Assembly (NCBI GenBank): GCA_020852295.1
Contig: JADZBC010000016.1
Location: forward strand, 64,294-121,157
DNA from: a bacterium
GTDB taxonomy: Bacteria > Patescibacteriota > Saccharimonadia > CAILAD01 > JADZBC01
Direction: 5' to 3'
DNA length: 56,864 nucleotides
The notes under the pieces were generated by a model. The model saw only the letters and a list, made by a program, of their open reading frames with translations, searched no databases and was not told where the DNA came from. This document shows positions 37,862 to 47,473 of the stretch, piece after piece. A program made the translations under genes and the position numbers. Position 1 is the stretch's first letter; each line of letters begins with the position of its first letter.

Positions 37862-38239
37862 ATTTTCGTCTAGGAATGTTTTTAAGGCAGGTAAATCTTT
37901 CTTAGTGTGATCATAAAAGAAGCACTTAATTCCCAACGATTCGGCGCTCTTCATGGCGTCTAGGCTATGTTCAAAATATATTACATCATTAGCGTTTAGC
38001 TTTTTCTTCTGCAGCAGAATCTTAAAATAGCTTGGATCCGTTTTTTCTGGATTGTGCTTTAAAGTAAAGACCTCATAGGGAACTTTATCTAGATTAAATT
38101 TCTTAAACTGGTCATCGTTGGCACCAGTTAAAACAATTTTAGGATTTGGATAGCTTTGCAGCAATTCAAGCATCTCAATAAATATGGTGCCGTCTTTTAA
38201 GACCAAACCATCAATAGCATCGACTAGAATTGTCTTCAT
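37853..38239 (-). CDS. HAD-like hydrolase family protein
   Basis: ILVDAIDGLVLKDGTIFIEMLELLQSYPNPKIVLTGANDDQ... YFEHSLDAMKSAESLGIKCFFYD. Confidence 0.65.
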   Translation of the reverse strand: MKTILVDAIDGLVLKDGTIFIEMLELLQSYPNPKIVLTGANDDQFKKFNLDKVPYEVFTLKHNPEKTDPSYFKILLQKKKLNANDVIYFEHSLDAMKSAESLGIKCFFYDHTKKDLPALKTFLDENLD

Positions 38240-39147
38240 CTGGCCATTTTCTCCAAATCTTTCACGGCCACTGGACACAGGCCGTCGTATTTTTTCACGC
38301 AGTCCTCGCAGCCGATGAAAAGTTGGTGACAATCTGGCTTGGTGCAGTCACGATACTGATCGCATGGCTTGCCACAGTGCTCACACTTAGCCAGCACCTG
38401 CTTGCCTGATTCGGTGTCGCCATTGGTGGTCATACGCGCATCAAACACAAAGTTTTTGCCGATAAAGTGACCATCGGGATATTTCTCCAGATACTTTACG
38501 ATACCACCTTCGAGCTGGCCAACGTCAGCAAAGCCTTCCTCGACCAATAGCGCACTGGCTTTCTCGCAGCGGATCCCACCAGTACAGTAGGTGACGATCT
38601 TTTTGTCCTTAAGATCCTTCATCTCTTTCACCTTCTCGGGTAGTTCATAGAACTTATCCGTATCTGGCTGAATAGCGTTTTCAAACCGACCGACTTTGTA
38701 CTCGTAGTTGTTGCGCATATCGATCATCATCACATCTTCACCGCGCTCAAGCATATCGTGCAGCTCTTCAGGCTTTACATACTTGCCAGTGTTTTTCAGA
38801 TCAACCTTATGTCGCAGCGTTACAATCTCAGGACGCTCTTTGATAATCATCTTCGGAAACGGCTGCTCGATAGCTCGTGACTCTTTGAATACTATGCCCC
38901 CGAATAGACTGTGGCCGTTACAAAATCGCTTGTATTCTTCCACTTGGCGGCGCGTACCGCAGACCGTGCCATTGATCCCCTCTTCGGCAATGAGGATTCG
39001 GCCCTTCAGGCCAATACTTTCGCAGACTTTTTTGTGGAGAAAGACCTCATAGCTTGGATCGGGAATCTGAACAAATTTGTAGTACAAAAGCACGATCAGC
39101 TTACCGGCTGGATGCTTTTTTTGTTCTGTTGTATTTTTTGCACTCAT
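38236..39147 (-). CDS. trhO: Rhodanese-domain tRNA uridine-5-oxyacetic acid family (TrhO/YceA-like)
   Basis: ILIAEEGINGTVCGTRRQVEEYK; VTYCTGGIRCEKASALL; C-terminal Cys-rich region. Confidence 0.88.
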   Translation of the reverse strand: MSAKNTTEQKKHPAGKLIVLLYYKFVQIPDPSYEVFLHKKVCESIGLKGRILIAEEGINGTVCGTRRQVEEYKRFCNGHSLFGGIVFKESRAIEQPFPKMIIKERPEIVTLRHKVDLKNTGKYVKPEELHDMLERGEDVMMIDMRNNYEYKVGRFENAIQPDTDKFYELPEKVKEMKDLKDKKIVTYCTGGIRCEKASALLVEEGFADVGQLEGGIVKYLEKYPDGHFIGKNFVFDARMTTNGDTESGKQVLAKCEHCGKPCDQYRDCTKPDCHQLFIGCEDCVKKYDGLCPVAVKDLEKMAR

Positions 39148-39154
39148 GATGGTA

Positions 39155-40114
39155 TTATACCTGATTTTGGGGCATTTTGGCGAGAATTTCACGAGCCTCC
39201 TCGATGCTTTTTGTCTCCATCAGTGAAGCTCGTAAATCATTGGCGCCGGGGAAAGATTTTAGATAGATTTTGAAAAATTTCTTGAGTGGCTCGTAGCTTT
39301 TTTGGCCTTCCCACGTCTGTTCAAAAAGATCAAGGTGATAGTTGAGCAGCTCGACGTGCTCGGCGACCGAGTGCTCAACCTCACCTGACTCAAACACGTA
39401 GATATCATGAAACACCCCGCGACCAATCATCAGACCATCGACGCCATACTCTCGAGCCAGCTCTTCACCCTGGGCGCGCGACTCAATATCGCCATTGCCG
39501 ATAATGACTGTATCGGGCGCGATCTCATCGCGTAGCTGCACGGCACGACCTATCTCATCCCAGTGAGCAGGCACCTTGCTCATTTCCTTGGTGGTGCGAC
39601 CATGAATCGTCAAAGCATCGAGACCAAGCCCAAGCAGGTGCCCAATCCACTCCTCGGTGGCGATAGTATTAAACCCGATGCGCGTCTTCACGCTCACCGG
39701 CAACTCGCCCGCTCCTTCCTGAGTTGCTTTGATGATCTCAGCAGCTCGAACTGGATCTTTGATAAGCGCCGAACACACCCCGCTGCGAACAATGTTTTTC
39801 TCAGGACAGCCCATATTGATATCAATGCCTGCAAAACCACGCTCGCGCATAGCTTTGGCCATCTCATAGTAGTGCTCGGGAAACTTACCCCAGATTTGCA
39901 CAATGAGTGGGGATTCTTCATTTTCAAAGCGAAGTTTTTTCTCGATAGCCGGACGGCCTGCCGACACAAATGCATCGGCATTAGCAAACTCAGTAAAGAA
40001 GACGTCTGGTCGAGCCGCCCGCATGACGACACGGCGAAAAACCGTGTCACTCACGTCGTCGAGCGGTGCCATCGCGAAGAAGGGCTTTGGAAAATCTTGC
40101 CAAAATGATTTCAT
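39155..40114 (-). CDS. dus: tRNA-dihydrouridine synthase
   Basis: FAMAPLDDVSDTVFRRVV; GIDINMGCPEKNIVRSGVCSALIKDP; VKTRIGFN; LTIHGRTTKEMSK. Confidence 0.93.
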   Translation of the reverse strand: MKSFWQDFPKPFFAMAPLDDVSDTVFRRVVMRAARPDVFFTEFANADAFVSAGRPAIEKKLRFENEESPLIVQIWGKFPEHYYEMAKAMRERGFAGIDINMGCPEKNIVRSGVCSALIKDPVRAAEIIKATQEGAGELPVSVKTRIGFNTIATEEWIGHLLGLGLDALTIHGRTTKEMSKVPAHWDEIGRAVQLRDEIAPDTVIIGNGDIESRAQGEELAREYGVDGLMIGRGVFHDIYVFESGEVEHSVAEHVELLNYHLDLFEQTWEGQKSYEPLKKFFKIYLKSFPGANDLRASLMETKSIEEAREILAKMPQNQV

Positions 40115-40167
40115 AAGGTATGATTTTAAGGCTATTTTCATAAAATTTAAAGTATAATAAGCACAAT

Positions 40168-41571
40168 ATGAGTGATTTACGAACCCCCTACTCACCCAAG
40201 AACGACAGCGAACCGGTCTTCACCTACGACCCTCTCAAAGACAAATCTCGCAAAATCCATGGCTTTGGTAAGCCGAAAAAACCATGGAAGAAGATTCTCG
40301 GTATTGCAGCCCTGATCATCGCAATCATCGGCGGGGCTTTGGCTATTTACTTTTATTTGCAGCTAAGCAAAATCTCAACCAACCTCTTTGGTGGTCCCGG
40401 TAAGCTCAAGGGCGAAGACGAGGGGCGCGTCAACGTCTTGCTGCTGGGCGTAGGTGACCCTGGGCACGACGGCGAGCAACTGGCAGACACCAATTTGGTG
40501 GTAAGCCTCAATACCCAAACCAACCAGGTCGCGATGATTAGCATACCGCGTGACACCCGTGTGAGTATCCCTGGCTATGGCCAAGCCAAGATCAACCAAG
40601 CCAACAGCAATGGCTTCCAGGAAAGCGGCGAACAGGGTGGTGTCAACTTGGCAAAGAGCACCGTTGAACAAACCCTCGGCATTCCAATTCACTACTACGT
40701 CAAAGCCAACTTTACTGGTCTTAAGCAGGTGGTAGATGCCGTCGGCGGTGTTCAAATAGAAGTTACTGAGTCGCTGTCTGACCCTGAATATCCTTGCGAC
40801 AACGACCAATACCGCAGCTGTGGCTACAAAATCAAACCAGGCACCTACACCATGAATGGTACCGATGCCCTCAAGTACGCACGGTGCCGCAAGGGCACTT
40901 GTGGCGACGACTTTGGTCGGGCCAAACGCCAACAGCAAGTTATCACAGCTGTACGCGAAAAAGTTATGAGCTCCTCAACGGTCTTCAACCCTGCCAAGCT
41001 CAATAGTCTGCTTGGTGCCGTGAGTGACAACATTCGCACCGACATGAGTATCAATAATATGCTCCGCGTCAACGAAATATCGAAGAAAATTGATAAAGCC
41101 AACATCACAAACATTGTCTTTAGCATTAAAGAAAACGGCTTCCTCAAATCAGACCCTGCTGGCACTAGCGATCTGTTGCCAGTCGGTGGATCATTCAAAA
41201 ATATCCAAGCCTTCGTCAAAGATATCTTCAAATATGGTCCCGTCTGGGCTGAAGAGCCGACACTCGCCATCGAGAATGGCACCGAAACAGCCGGACTGGC
41301 TAGTAAACTCAGTGACAAGATCGATAAAGACGGCAACTACATCACTATCGTATCGGTCGGCAACGCACTGACACGCGACTACGCCACAACTAAGCTGATC
41401 GACTACACAGGCGGAAAGAAGCCAAAGACGCTTGAATACCTCCAGAACCTACTTGGTGTAAAAGCCTCCGAACCAGAAGAGAAAGTCAAGAACCCTGAAG
41501 CAGATTTTAGAATCATTGTCGGCGCAGACCGCATCCCAACACCAACACCAGTCCCCGAAACAAGTAACTAG
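40168..41571 (+). CDS. LytR-CpsA-Psr family cell-wall polymer transferase
   Basis: VNVLLLGVGDPGHDGEQLADTNLVVSLNTQTNQVAMISIPRDTRVSIPG; GTDALKYARCRKGTCGDDFGRAKRQQQVI. Confidence 0.93.
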   Translation: MSDLRTPYSPKNDSEPVFTYDPLKDKSRKIHGFGKPKKPWKKILGIAALIIAIIGGALAIYFYLQLSKISTNLFGGPGKLKGEDEGRVNVLLLGVGDPGHDGEQLADTNLVVSLNTQTNQVAMISIPRDTRVSIPGYGQAKINQANSNGFQESGEQGGVNLAKSTVEQTLGIPIHYYVKANFTGLKQVVDAVGGVQIEVTESLSDPEYPCDNDQYRSCGYKIKPGTYTMNGTDALKYARCRKGTCGDDFGRAKRQQQVITAVREKVMSSSTVFNPAKLNSLLGAVSDNIRTDMSINNMLRVNEISKKIDKANITNIVFSIKENGFLKSDPAGTSDLLPVGGSFKNIQAFVKDIFKYGPVWAEEPTLAIENGTETAGLASKLSDKIDKDGNYITIVSVGNALTRDYATTKLIDYTGGKKPKTLEYLQNLLGVKASEPEEKVKNPEADFRIIVGADRIPTPTPVPETSN

Positions 41572-41572
41572 G

Positions 41573-42379
41573 CTAGCTAAGTCGCAGCTTACCGCTCTCG
41601 CTCACCAAAAAACCCTCTTTTTCTAGCTGAGCGACAAGCGAATCAAGTTCGTCGATTCGTTCATGCTTGATGGCACGTCGCAATTGTTGCGGACTGAGAC
41701 TGCGCCGCTGTAATTGTCGCAGAATCTCGCCACGTAGCTGCCGTACAGAGCCCTCAAATTTGGATTGCCGTACATAATGCTTACTGCGACGGTTTGGGTT
41801 TGGGAGCGTTTTTGCCAGATGACTTCCGTAGTCCATGAGCGCCCAATACCACTCGCGTGGGCTGTCGGGGTCGATAGTCTGCTCAACGAGTGGCAAGATC
41901 TCGCTATCAGCCACCCCTTCACGATCTTGGAAAAAATGATGGATATAAACCCGTCGAATATTTGTCTCAATAAAGACACAGGGCTGATTAAATGCGTACA
42001 CACGGATCGCTGCGGCCGTATTCACACCAATACCCGGCAGCTTAACGAGTTCCTCGGTGCTATTGGGCACCTGGCCGTCGTATTGCCCTGCAATAGCCTG
42101 AGCCGCTCGGTGTAAATACAGGGCCCGACGGTTGTAACCCAAGCCTGACCACTCGGCAATGACGTCACCTGGCTGAGCGGCCGCGAGATGACGTACATCA
42201 GCAAATGCCTTCAAAAAACTTTGATACTTTTCTGTGACACGGCTTACCTGCGTCTGCTGCAACATAAACTCCGAAACCATTATCTTGTAAGGATCATGCG
42301 TCTTACGCCATGGCAGTTCCCTTCCAAAATCGTGGTAATAATTCCAAACAGTATCGATAAATTTTTGCTGCTCCCCCAT
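41573..42379 (-). CDS. mutY: A/G-specific adenine glycosylase-like
   Basis: LPWRKTHDPYKIMVSEFMLQQTQVSRV; LPGIGVNTAAAIRVYAF. Confidence 0.85.
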   Translation of the reverse strand: MGEQQKFIDTVWNYYHDFGRELPWRKTHDPYKIMVSEFMLQQTQVSRVTEKYQSFLKAFADVRHLAAAQPGDVIAEWSGLGYNRRALYLHRAAQAIAGQYDGQVPNSTEELVKLPGIGVNTAAAIRVYAFNQPCVFIETNIRRVYIHHFFQDREGVADSEILPLVEQTIDPDSPREWYWALMDYGSHLAKTLPNPNRRSKHYVRQSKFEGSVRQLRGEILRQLQRRSLSPQQLRRAIKHERIDELDSLVAQLEKEGFLVSESGKLRLS

Positions 42380-42392
42380 CAAATCGCGCTCA

Positions 42393-43745
42393 CTACATCT
42401 TCATCTCGGCAAACGCCGCCTTAAGTAGCTCAAGCATCGATTCATAAGACATGCCAGCATCGGTCGAGTAGAGATACAGCATGTTATCGACCACTTCGAT
42501 ATTCACTTCGTACTGCAAGGCAATCAGCTTTTCCATATACAGCGGGTGCAGTAGCTCAAAAGCGGTCACCTGCTCAACGTTGTCGGCGAAGATATCGTAC
42601 ATCTTGTTGAAGGCATTTGCCTCGGTCGAGAGAGCATTGAGTCCTTTTATCTTGCCTTGCCAACGACCATTTTTGCGCCTGACCACAATATTGCCATACG
42701 ATTTTGGCAATACCGCCTGGGCAATGACATAGTACTCGCTGCTGCCTTTAGCTGGACGATAACTATAAAACTCAACCAATACATTGCGATACAGACCGAT
42801 GACATGATTGTTGACGTCAGAGCGCATAAAGTCAGCTTCTGAAAATAGCTGACCACGCTTTGGCAGGAGCAGCCAGCCAAAGTCCTCGTTGTAGAAAAAC
42901 TGATTTTGCTGAGCAAACTCAGTCAGTGCTGTCGTCCGACTATCTTGACTAGCTGTTGACTGATATATGTTGGCTAGTAGCCAACCGTTGCCGTTGCGAT
43001 GGAATTCCCATGTCTCACTCCAGGATGAGGAATCAGTGTAGATCGTCTTGTTGTTGTCTAGTAGATCAATTAGTTTGTCGTTGGCCTGGGCGCTGATCCC
43101 AACACGAAAAATATCGAGCTGGTTATTGTTGTCATCCGTTAGATCAACTATCGCCTGGCTAATCAGCTTTGGTTTTTGCACGTCGTTTTGTCGGCCCATC
43201 GCCTTGAGCGCGGTCAAAACCAGCCGCATATGGGCGAAATACTCTGGTGTCGTGTATGTTTGCATACGGGCCAAATTGAAGCTCGACCAGTCAGCCTGAT
43301 ACATATCAAAAACGTACTGAACCATTGCCCGCAACTTCTGTTCGTCCCAAGCGGTATCTTTGCTTGCCGCAGCTTGAAGCTTAGCGACAACCTGCTTGGT
43401 GCTCGTCTTGACTCTTGCGTGGACACCAGCTCCTTCCAATACATAGCCAAGTACACCACCCAAAAATGTTACGATACACCAGGCTCCGGCAAAGACTGCT
43501 ACTACTATAGTCAACAGTCCCAATAATGACGCCGAAACAATTCGCTTCAGCGTAGGATTGTTTTTACGCGCAAAGTAGCTCGCGATAAATGCAATAGGAA
43601 TATAACCAACCGCACCAAAAAACCAAAAAGCTCCGCCCTCTCCCGATCCAGACCCAGATGACCCTCCAGAGAAGCCGCCGCCGCCACCACCACTGGAGCC
43701 TCCTCCTCCACCACGCGCAAGATACAAAATGGCTGAGATATACAT
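42393..43745 (-). CDS. Gly-rich membrane protein with Tim44-like domain
   Basis: RGGGGGSSGGGGGGFSGG then TM segments; downstream WDEQKLRAMVQYVFDMYQADWSSFNLARMQTYTTPEYFAHMRLVL. Confidence 0.65.
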   Translation of the reverse strand: MYISAILYLARGGGGGSSGGGGGGFSGGSSGSGSGEGGAFWFFGAVGYIPIAFIASYFARKNNPTLKRIVSASLLGLLTIVVAVFAGAWCIVTFLGGVLGYVLEGAGVHARVKTSTKQVVAKLQAAASKDTAWDEQKLRAMVQYVFDMYQADWSSFNLARMQTYTTPEYFAHMRLVLTALKAMGRQNDVQKPKLISQAIVDLTDDNNNQLDIFRVGISAQANDKLIDLLDNNKTIYTDSSSWSETWEFHRNGNGWLLANIYQSTASQDSRTTALTEFAQQNQFFYNEDFGWLLLPKRGQLFSEADFMRSDVNNHVIGLYRNVLVEFYSYRPAKGSSEYYVIAQAVLPKSYGNIVVRRKNGRWQGKIKGLNALSTEANAFNKMYDIFADNVEQVTAFELLHPLYMEKLIALQYEVNIEVVDNMLYLYSTDAGMSYESMLELLKAAFAEMKM

Positions 43746-43770
43746 AGTTCTATTGTAGCAAAACAAAATG

Positions 43771-43792
43771 GCCCCTAGCTTTTCCTAGGGGC
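43771..43792 (-). terminator. Rho-independent-like terminator
   Basis: GCCCCTAG...CTAGGGGC followed on the reverse strand by cattttgtttt. Confidence 0.7.
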
Positions 43793-43822
43793 CTAGGCTA
43801 GCCGCTCCAACGGCGGCCTCGC

Positions 43823-44503
43823 CTAAGTCAGAAGGATCTTGTACCGAATAGGAAGTACAAAACGTATATACGCACGTACGACCTGTGAAAACACCTGGCG
43901 CTTCGCCTTCTTACTTTCAGAAAGGGTCGCCAGCTTTTGCCGTTTATCGGTTCCAGTCACTCCAGCGAAGTACATCTTCGCAATCTGTCGCTTCGGTCGC
44001 AGTGGACTCCATCTTGCGATTGAGTTAAGGGCTGCCTCCAAACTCCAGCCCATGTAGTCGATCGGACACACCTCCCACAGCAACCCTGCTCGAAAAGCCC
44101 GGGTGCCAGTAAGGCCAACGTGCCATCGCCACAGCATTCTATGAAACAATCCGTTCGCAAGAACTGCGCAAGCCTGAACGTAGTCACCCGATGTAATTGG
44201 CGCAATGAGCGCATCAATATGCTCTGCAGTGAGCCCTAAAAGGTCACCATCCAGTAGTACAACTACATCGTCAGCTTCAACAAGCTGCTCCATGGCGTAT
44301 GCAACGGCATTACCTTTTCCTACGGTCGGACAGTACATCACCTGGGCTCCAGCCTGAAGTGCCTCTTCGGCGGTACTGTCAGCTGAGGCATTGTCAACAA
44401 CCCAAACTGCTGAAGGAGATTGTGCAGCTTTTGCAGCACGAACAACCTCACCAACTCTTCCTGCCTCATTGCGAGCAGGAATAATCACTACAATGCGATT
44501 CAT
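43823..44503 (-). CDS. Glycosyltransferase family 2
   Basis: VVIIPARNEAGRVGEVVRAAKAA...VWVVDNASADSTAEEA...VVLLDGDLLG. Confidence 0.9.
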   Translation of the reverse strand: MNRIVVIIPARNEAGRVGEVVRAAKAAQSPSAVWVVDNASADSTAEEALQAGAQVMYCPTVGKGNAVAYAMEQLVEADDVVVLLDGDLLGLTAEHIDALIAPITSGDYVQACAVLANGLFHRMLWRWHVGLTGTRAFRAGLLWEVCPIDYMGWSLEAALNSIARWSPLRPKRQIAKMYFAGVTGTDKRQKLATLSESKKAKRQVFSQVVRAYIRFVLPIRYKILLT

Positions 44504-44611
44504 TTCCGCTCCTTTTGCTCGCTCTGCGGCAGATTCATTATCATAGATACCCTATACTAATAAAAGCATAAGCGTTCGGTGTTTGTACGCAGGCAGATCT
44601 AGGCATATAAT

Positions 44612-45808
44612 ATGACCATGTCCGAACACCTCGCCTCTACTCCCCTAGCCGACCGCATGCGCCCCAGAAAGCTCAGTGATGTCATTGGTCAAGAACACAT
44701 CATTGGTCAAAACCAGTTTTTGCGTACTATCATCCAAAACAAAACACCTGTTAGTCTGATCCTCTGGGGGCCACCAGGGACGGGTAAAACCACCTTGGCA
44801 CGAATCATTGCCGGTTCAAGTGGATATGAGTTTCGCGAAGTGTCAGCCGTTACTTCCGGTCTAGCTGATGTCAAAAAAGTCATTGAGGAAGCCCAGCAAA
44901 ACAAGCGTCTTGGAAGCAACACCATTCTATTTGTTGATGAAATCCACCGGTTCAACAAGGCGCAGCAAGACGCCTTTTTACCTCACGTCGAAAATGGCAA
45001 CATCATCCTGATTGGCGCCACCACAGAGAATCCAAGCTTTGAGGTTATTGGACCGCTGTTATCCCGCAGTCGGGTCGTCGTGCTCAACTCACTCACGACC
45101 GACCAGATCAAAAAGATACTCCGTAAGGCCATCAAGCAGCTTGGCAATCGCGCCATTGATAGTGCTGCCCTCCAGCTCCTGGCTGAGCTGGCCGCTGGCG
45201 ACGCCCGAACTGCACTCAATGGCCTCGAGGCTGCGGCCACCATCGAGCCAAAGAAGATAACCGTCGAGACGATCAAGCAGGCCATGCAGCGCCTCACGCT
45301 ACGTCACGACAAAACCGGCGAGTACCACTACAACACGATCTCAGCGTTCATCAAAAGCATGCGCGGCGGCGATGTTGATGCCACACTCTTCTATCTCGCG
45401 CGCATGGTCGAGTCGGGTGAAGACCCCAAGTTTATCGCCCGCCGTATGGTCATATTTGCCTCAGAAGACATCGGACTGGCTAGTCTCGGCGCGCTCAATC
45501 TCGCCGTTTCAACCTTTCAGGTAGTGGAGCGCATCGGATACCCAGAGTGCAACTACGCGCTATTTCAGTGCGCCATCACACTCTCCCGAAGCAAGAAATC
45601 GCGCAGTGTGGCCAACTCAATGTTTGCCGCCCAGAAAGCTGCTAGAGCCAACCCTGATGCCCAAGTGCCTTTGCATTTGCGCAACGCGCCCACCAAGCTC
45701 ATGAAAGAACTCGGCTACCAAAAAGACACCAAATGGGAGGCCGGCTTTGAACACCCCAAAGGGTTTATGCCTGAAGGGCTGGAGGATCTCAAGCTCTATG
45801 AAGAATAG
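44612..45808 (+). CDS. rarA: Replication-associated recombination protein A (MgsA AAA+ ATPase)
   Basis: LADRMRPRKLSDVIGQEHIIG; LWGPPGTGKTTLARIIA; ILFVDEIHRFNKAQQDAFLPHVE. Confidence 0.95.
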   Translation: MTMSEHLASTPLADRMRPRKLSDVIGQEHIIGQNQFLRTIIQNKTPVSLILWGPPGTGKTTLARIIAGSSGYEFREVSAVTSGLADVKKVIEEAQQNKRLGSNTILFVDEIHRFNKAQQDAFLPHVENGNIILIGATTENPSFEVIGPLLSRSRVVVLNSLTTDQIKKILRKAIKQLGNRAIDSAALQLLAELAAGDARTALNGLEAAATIEPKKITVETIKQAMQRLTLRHDKTGEYHYNTISAFIKSMRGGDVDATLFYLARMVESGEDPKFIARRMVIFASEDIGLASLGALNLAVSTFQVVERIGYPECNYALFQCAITLSRSKKSRSVANSMFAAQKAARANPDAQVPLHLRNAPTKLMKELGYQKDTKWEAGFEHPKGFMPEGLEDLKLYEE

Positions 45809-46126
45809 CTATTTGTCTTTTTTTGCGTCCAGCTTATCGAGCTTAAGAGCCGTTACCCCAAAATAGACCACGCCCGCGATAATCACAAAGTCGATAAATG
45901 TACTCACCATCGCACCCCACTTAAGGACAGAGGTATCGGACAGTCGAATCACCTTATCGGCCAGATTAACCTTACCAAGCGCCAGACCAACCAAAGGGTT
46001 AATGACGTTTTCTACCAAAGAGCTCACTAGCTTACTGACCGCACCACCCAGGATGAAACCAACCGCAAGGCCCACCACTCCCTGTTCCCGAATAAATTTG
46101 ATAAACCCCTTCATAAAAACTCCCAA
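45809..46126 (-). CDS. mscL: Large-conductance mechanosensitive channel
   Basis: MKGFIKFIREQGVVGLAVGFILGGAVSKLVSSLVENVINPLVGL. Confidence 0.9.
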   Translation of the reverse strand: MGVFMKGFIKFIREQGVVGLAVGFILGGAVSKLVSSLVENVINPLVGLALGKVNLADKVIRLSDTSVLKWGAMVSTFIDFVIIAGVVYFGVTALKLDKLDAKKDK

Positions 46127-46168
46127 TTTATAATCTGATTGTGCGCCGAGCCTAACGCAAAAACAATA

Positions 46169-46903
46169 CTAGATCTCACCTTTCAAATATTGCTGGCGGC
46201 GCTCTGGCTCAAAGCGCTCGATGGCATAACGCAACATGGTCCGCGGCATCGTCTGGTAGCGAGTTGCAAGAAAAACTTCTTCAGCCTGCTGGCTGACGCG
46301 CTTCCCTACCTCGCGTAGCATCCAGCCCACCGCCTTCTGAATTAGATCGTGATCATCGTGGAGCAGCATGTCAGCAATCTCAAGTGTGGTCTCCGATTCG
46401 CCCTCCATAATAAAGGCGAAGGTCATCATGATGGCTATGCGGCGTTCCCACAGATTTGATGACTTGGCCAACCGATATAGTATCGACCGATCACGTTTCA
46501 GCAAATAGTAGCCAAAATACGGCGCCGAGCTATCAACCAAATCCCAATTGTTTACCAGCTTGGCATTTCGCACATAGAAAGTATAGATTTCCTTTTGGAT
46601 CTTCTCGTCGCCTCGCCTAAACTGCGACACGAGTATGAATAGTGCCGTCAGGCGCTCTTCATGTATCGGGCTCATCAGCAAGGCTTCGGCATCGCTCAAG
46701 ACTAAGTCCTGATAGCGCTTCGCGACCTTACGTTGGTCTGGCACGCTCACACCAATAAACTGATCACCTTCGCCATACTGTCCAGGGCCGGTCTTAAAAA
46801 ACCGAGCCGATGACTTTGCCCGCTCAGGTGTAGCGAGTTTACGAAGATCGGCCTTAAGCTGGTTTAGTGTTTTTTGGTTCGTCCCCATGATATATGTGCC
46901 CAC
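46169..46903 (-). CDS. DNA alkylation repair (AlkD-like HEAT repeat) protein
   Basis: RFFKTGPGQYGEGDQFIGVSVPDQRKVAKRY; NNWDLVDSSAPYFGYYLL. Confidence 0.9.
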   Translation of the reverse strand: MGTYIMGTNQKTLNQLKADLRKLATPERAKSSARFFKTGPGQYGEGDQFIGVSVPDQRKVAKRYQDLVLSDAEALLMSPIHEERLTALFILVSQFRRGDEKIQKEIYTFYVRNAKLVNNWDLVDSSAPYFGYYLLKRDRSILYRLAKSSNLWERRIAIMMTFAFIMEGESETTLEIADMLLHDDHDLIQKAVGWMLREVGKRVSQQAEEVFLATRYQTMPRTMLRYAIERFEPERRQQYLKGEI

Positions 46904-47103
46904 ACACGTTCATGTAGGTAGTAAATAATTGTGCTAATAACGGCTGTATCGAGCGTCAATTCGAGCGCCTTGCCGGTGTCCCGAGTAATAAGATAGGTGA
47001 CCGCAAAAAGTTCGACTGAGATAATTGCCCGATAGGATAGAGTTTTGGCGAGCGAGCGATAGGAATGTTCGTGGTGTTTAGGAGTCTGGACTTTTTTTGA
47101 CAT
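46864..47103 (-). CDS. DUF2061-like membrane protein
   Basis: EHSYRSLAKTLSYRAIISVELFAVTYLITRDTGKALELTLDTAVISTIIYYLHERVWAHISWG. Confidence 0.75.
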   Translation of the reverse strand: MSKKVQTPKHHEHSYRSLAKTLSYRAIISVELFAVTYLITRDTGKALELTLDTAVISTIIYYLHERVWAHISWGRTKKH

Positions 47104-47200
47104 AATGGACTCATTATACTGCCAGCGAACTTCTTATGCTATCAAACACAAACCCCATGTGGTACAAATAAGTATCCTAGGCGACCAATCTGGAGCTAAT

Positions 47201-47434
47201 ATGGAAGATATTCTATCCTTGCTCCGGAGCCTCCTGGAGCAGCGCGAAACAGTCGCTCGAAGCCTGCGACGGCTCATCGGTAGTCCGAGAACGGTAGCTC
47301 GCACCGAGCTACACAGGCTCAACGAAGAGATCAAGGCGGTGCGCAGGCAAGCCGAGGAGCTCGGCAAAGAAGCCAACGAAGCTGCACACCGAATCCACCG
47401 AGATTTCATCACAAGTCGAAGGGGTGATAACTAG
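47201..47434 (+). CDS. Hypothetical charged alpha-helical protein (77 aa), GC-rich cassette
   Basis: Start MEDILSLLRSLLEQRETVARSLRRLIG... preceded by tGGAGct; terminator immediately after. Confidence 0.6.
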   Translation: MEDILSLLRSLLEQRETVARSLRRLIGSPRTVARTELHRLNEEIKAVRRQAEELGKEANEAAHRIHRDFITSRRGDN

Positions 47435-47436
47435 GC

Positions 47437-47459
47437 GGCCCGAGGGATTTCCTCGGGCC
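47437..47459 (+). terminator. Rho-independent-like terminator
   Basis: GGCCCGAGG gattt CCTCGGGCC aactacttttt. Confidence 0.75.
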
Positions 47460-47473
47460 AACTACTTTTTCGA

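Noticed and set aside
46660-46690. Reverse-strand CTGATGAGCCC hammerhead-like start
   Set aside because: Inside the DNA alkylation repair CDS; no GAAA element or flanking stem.
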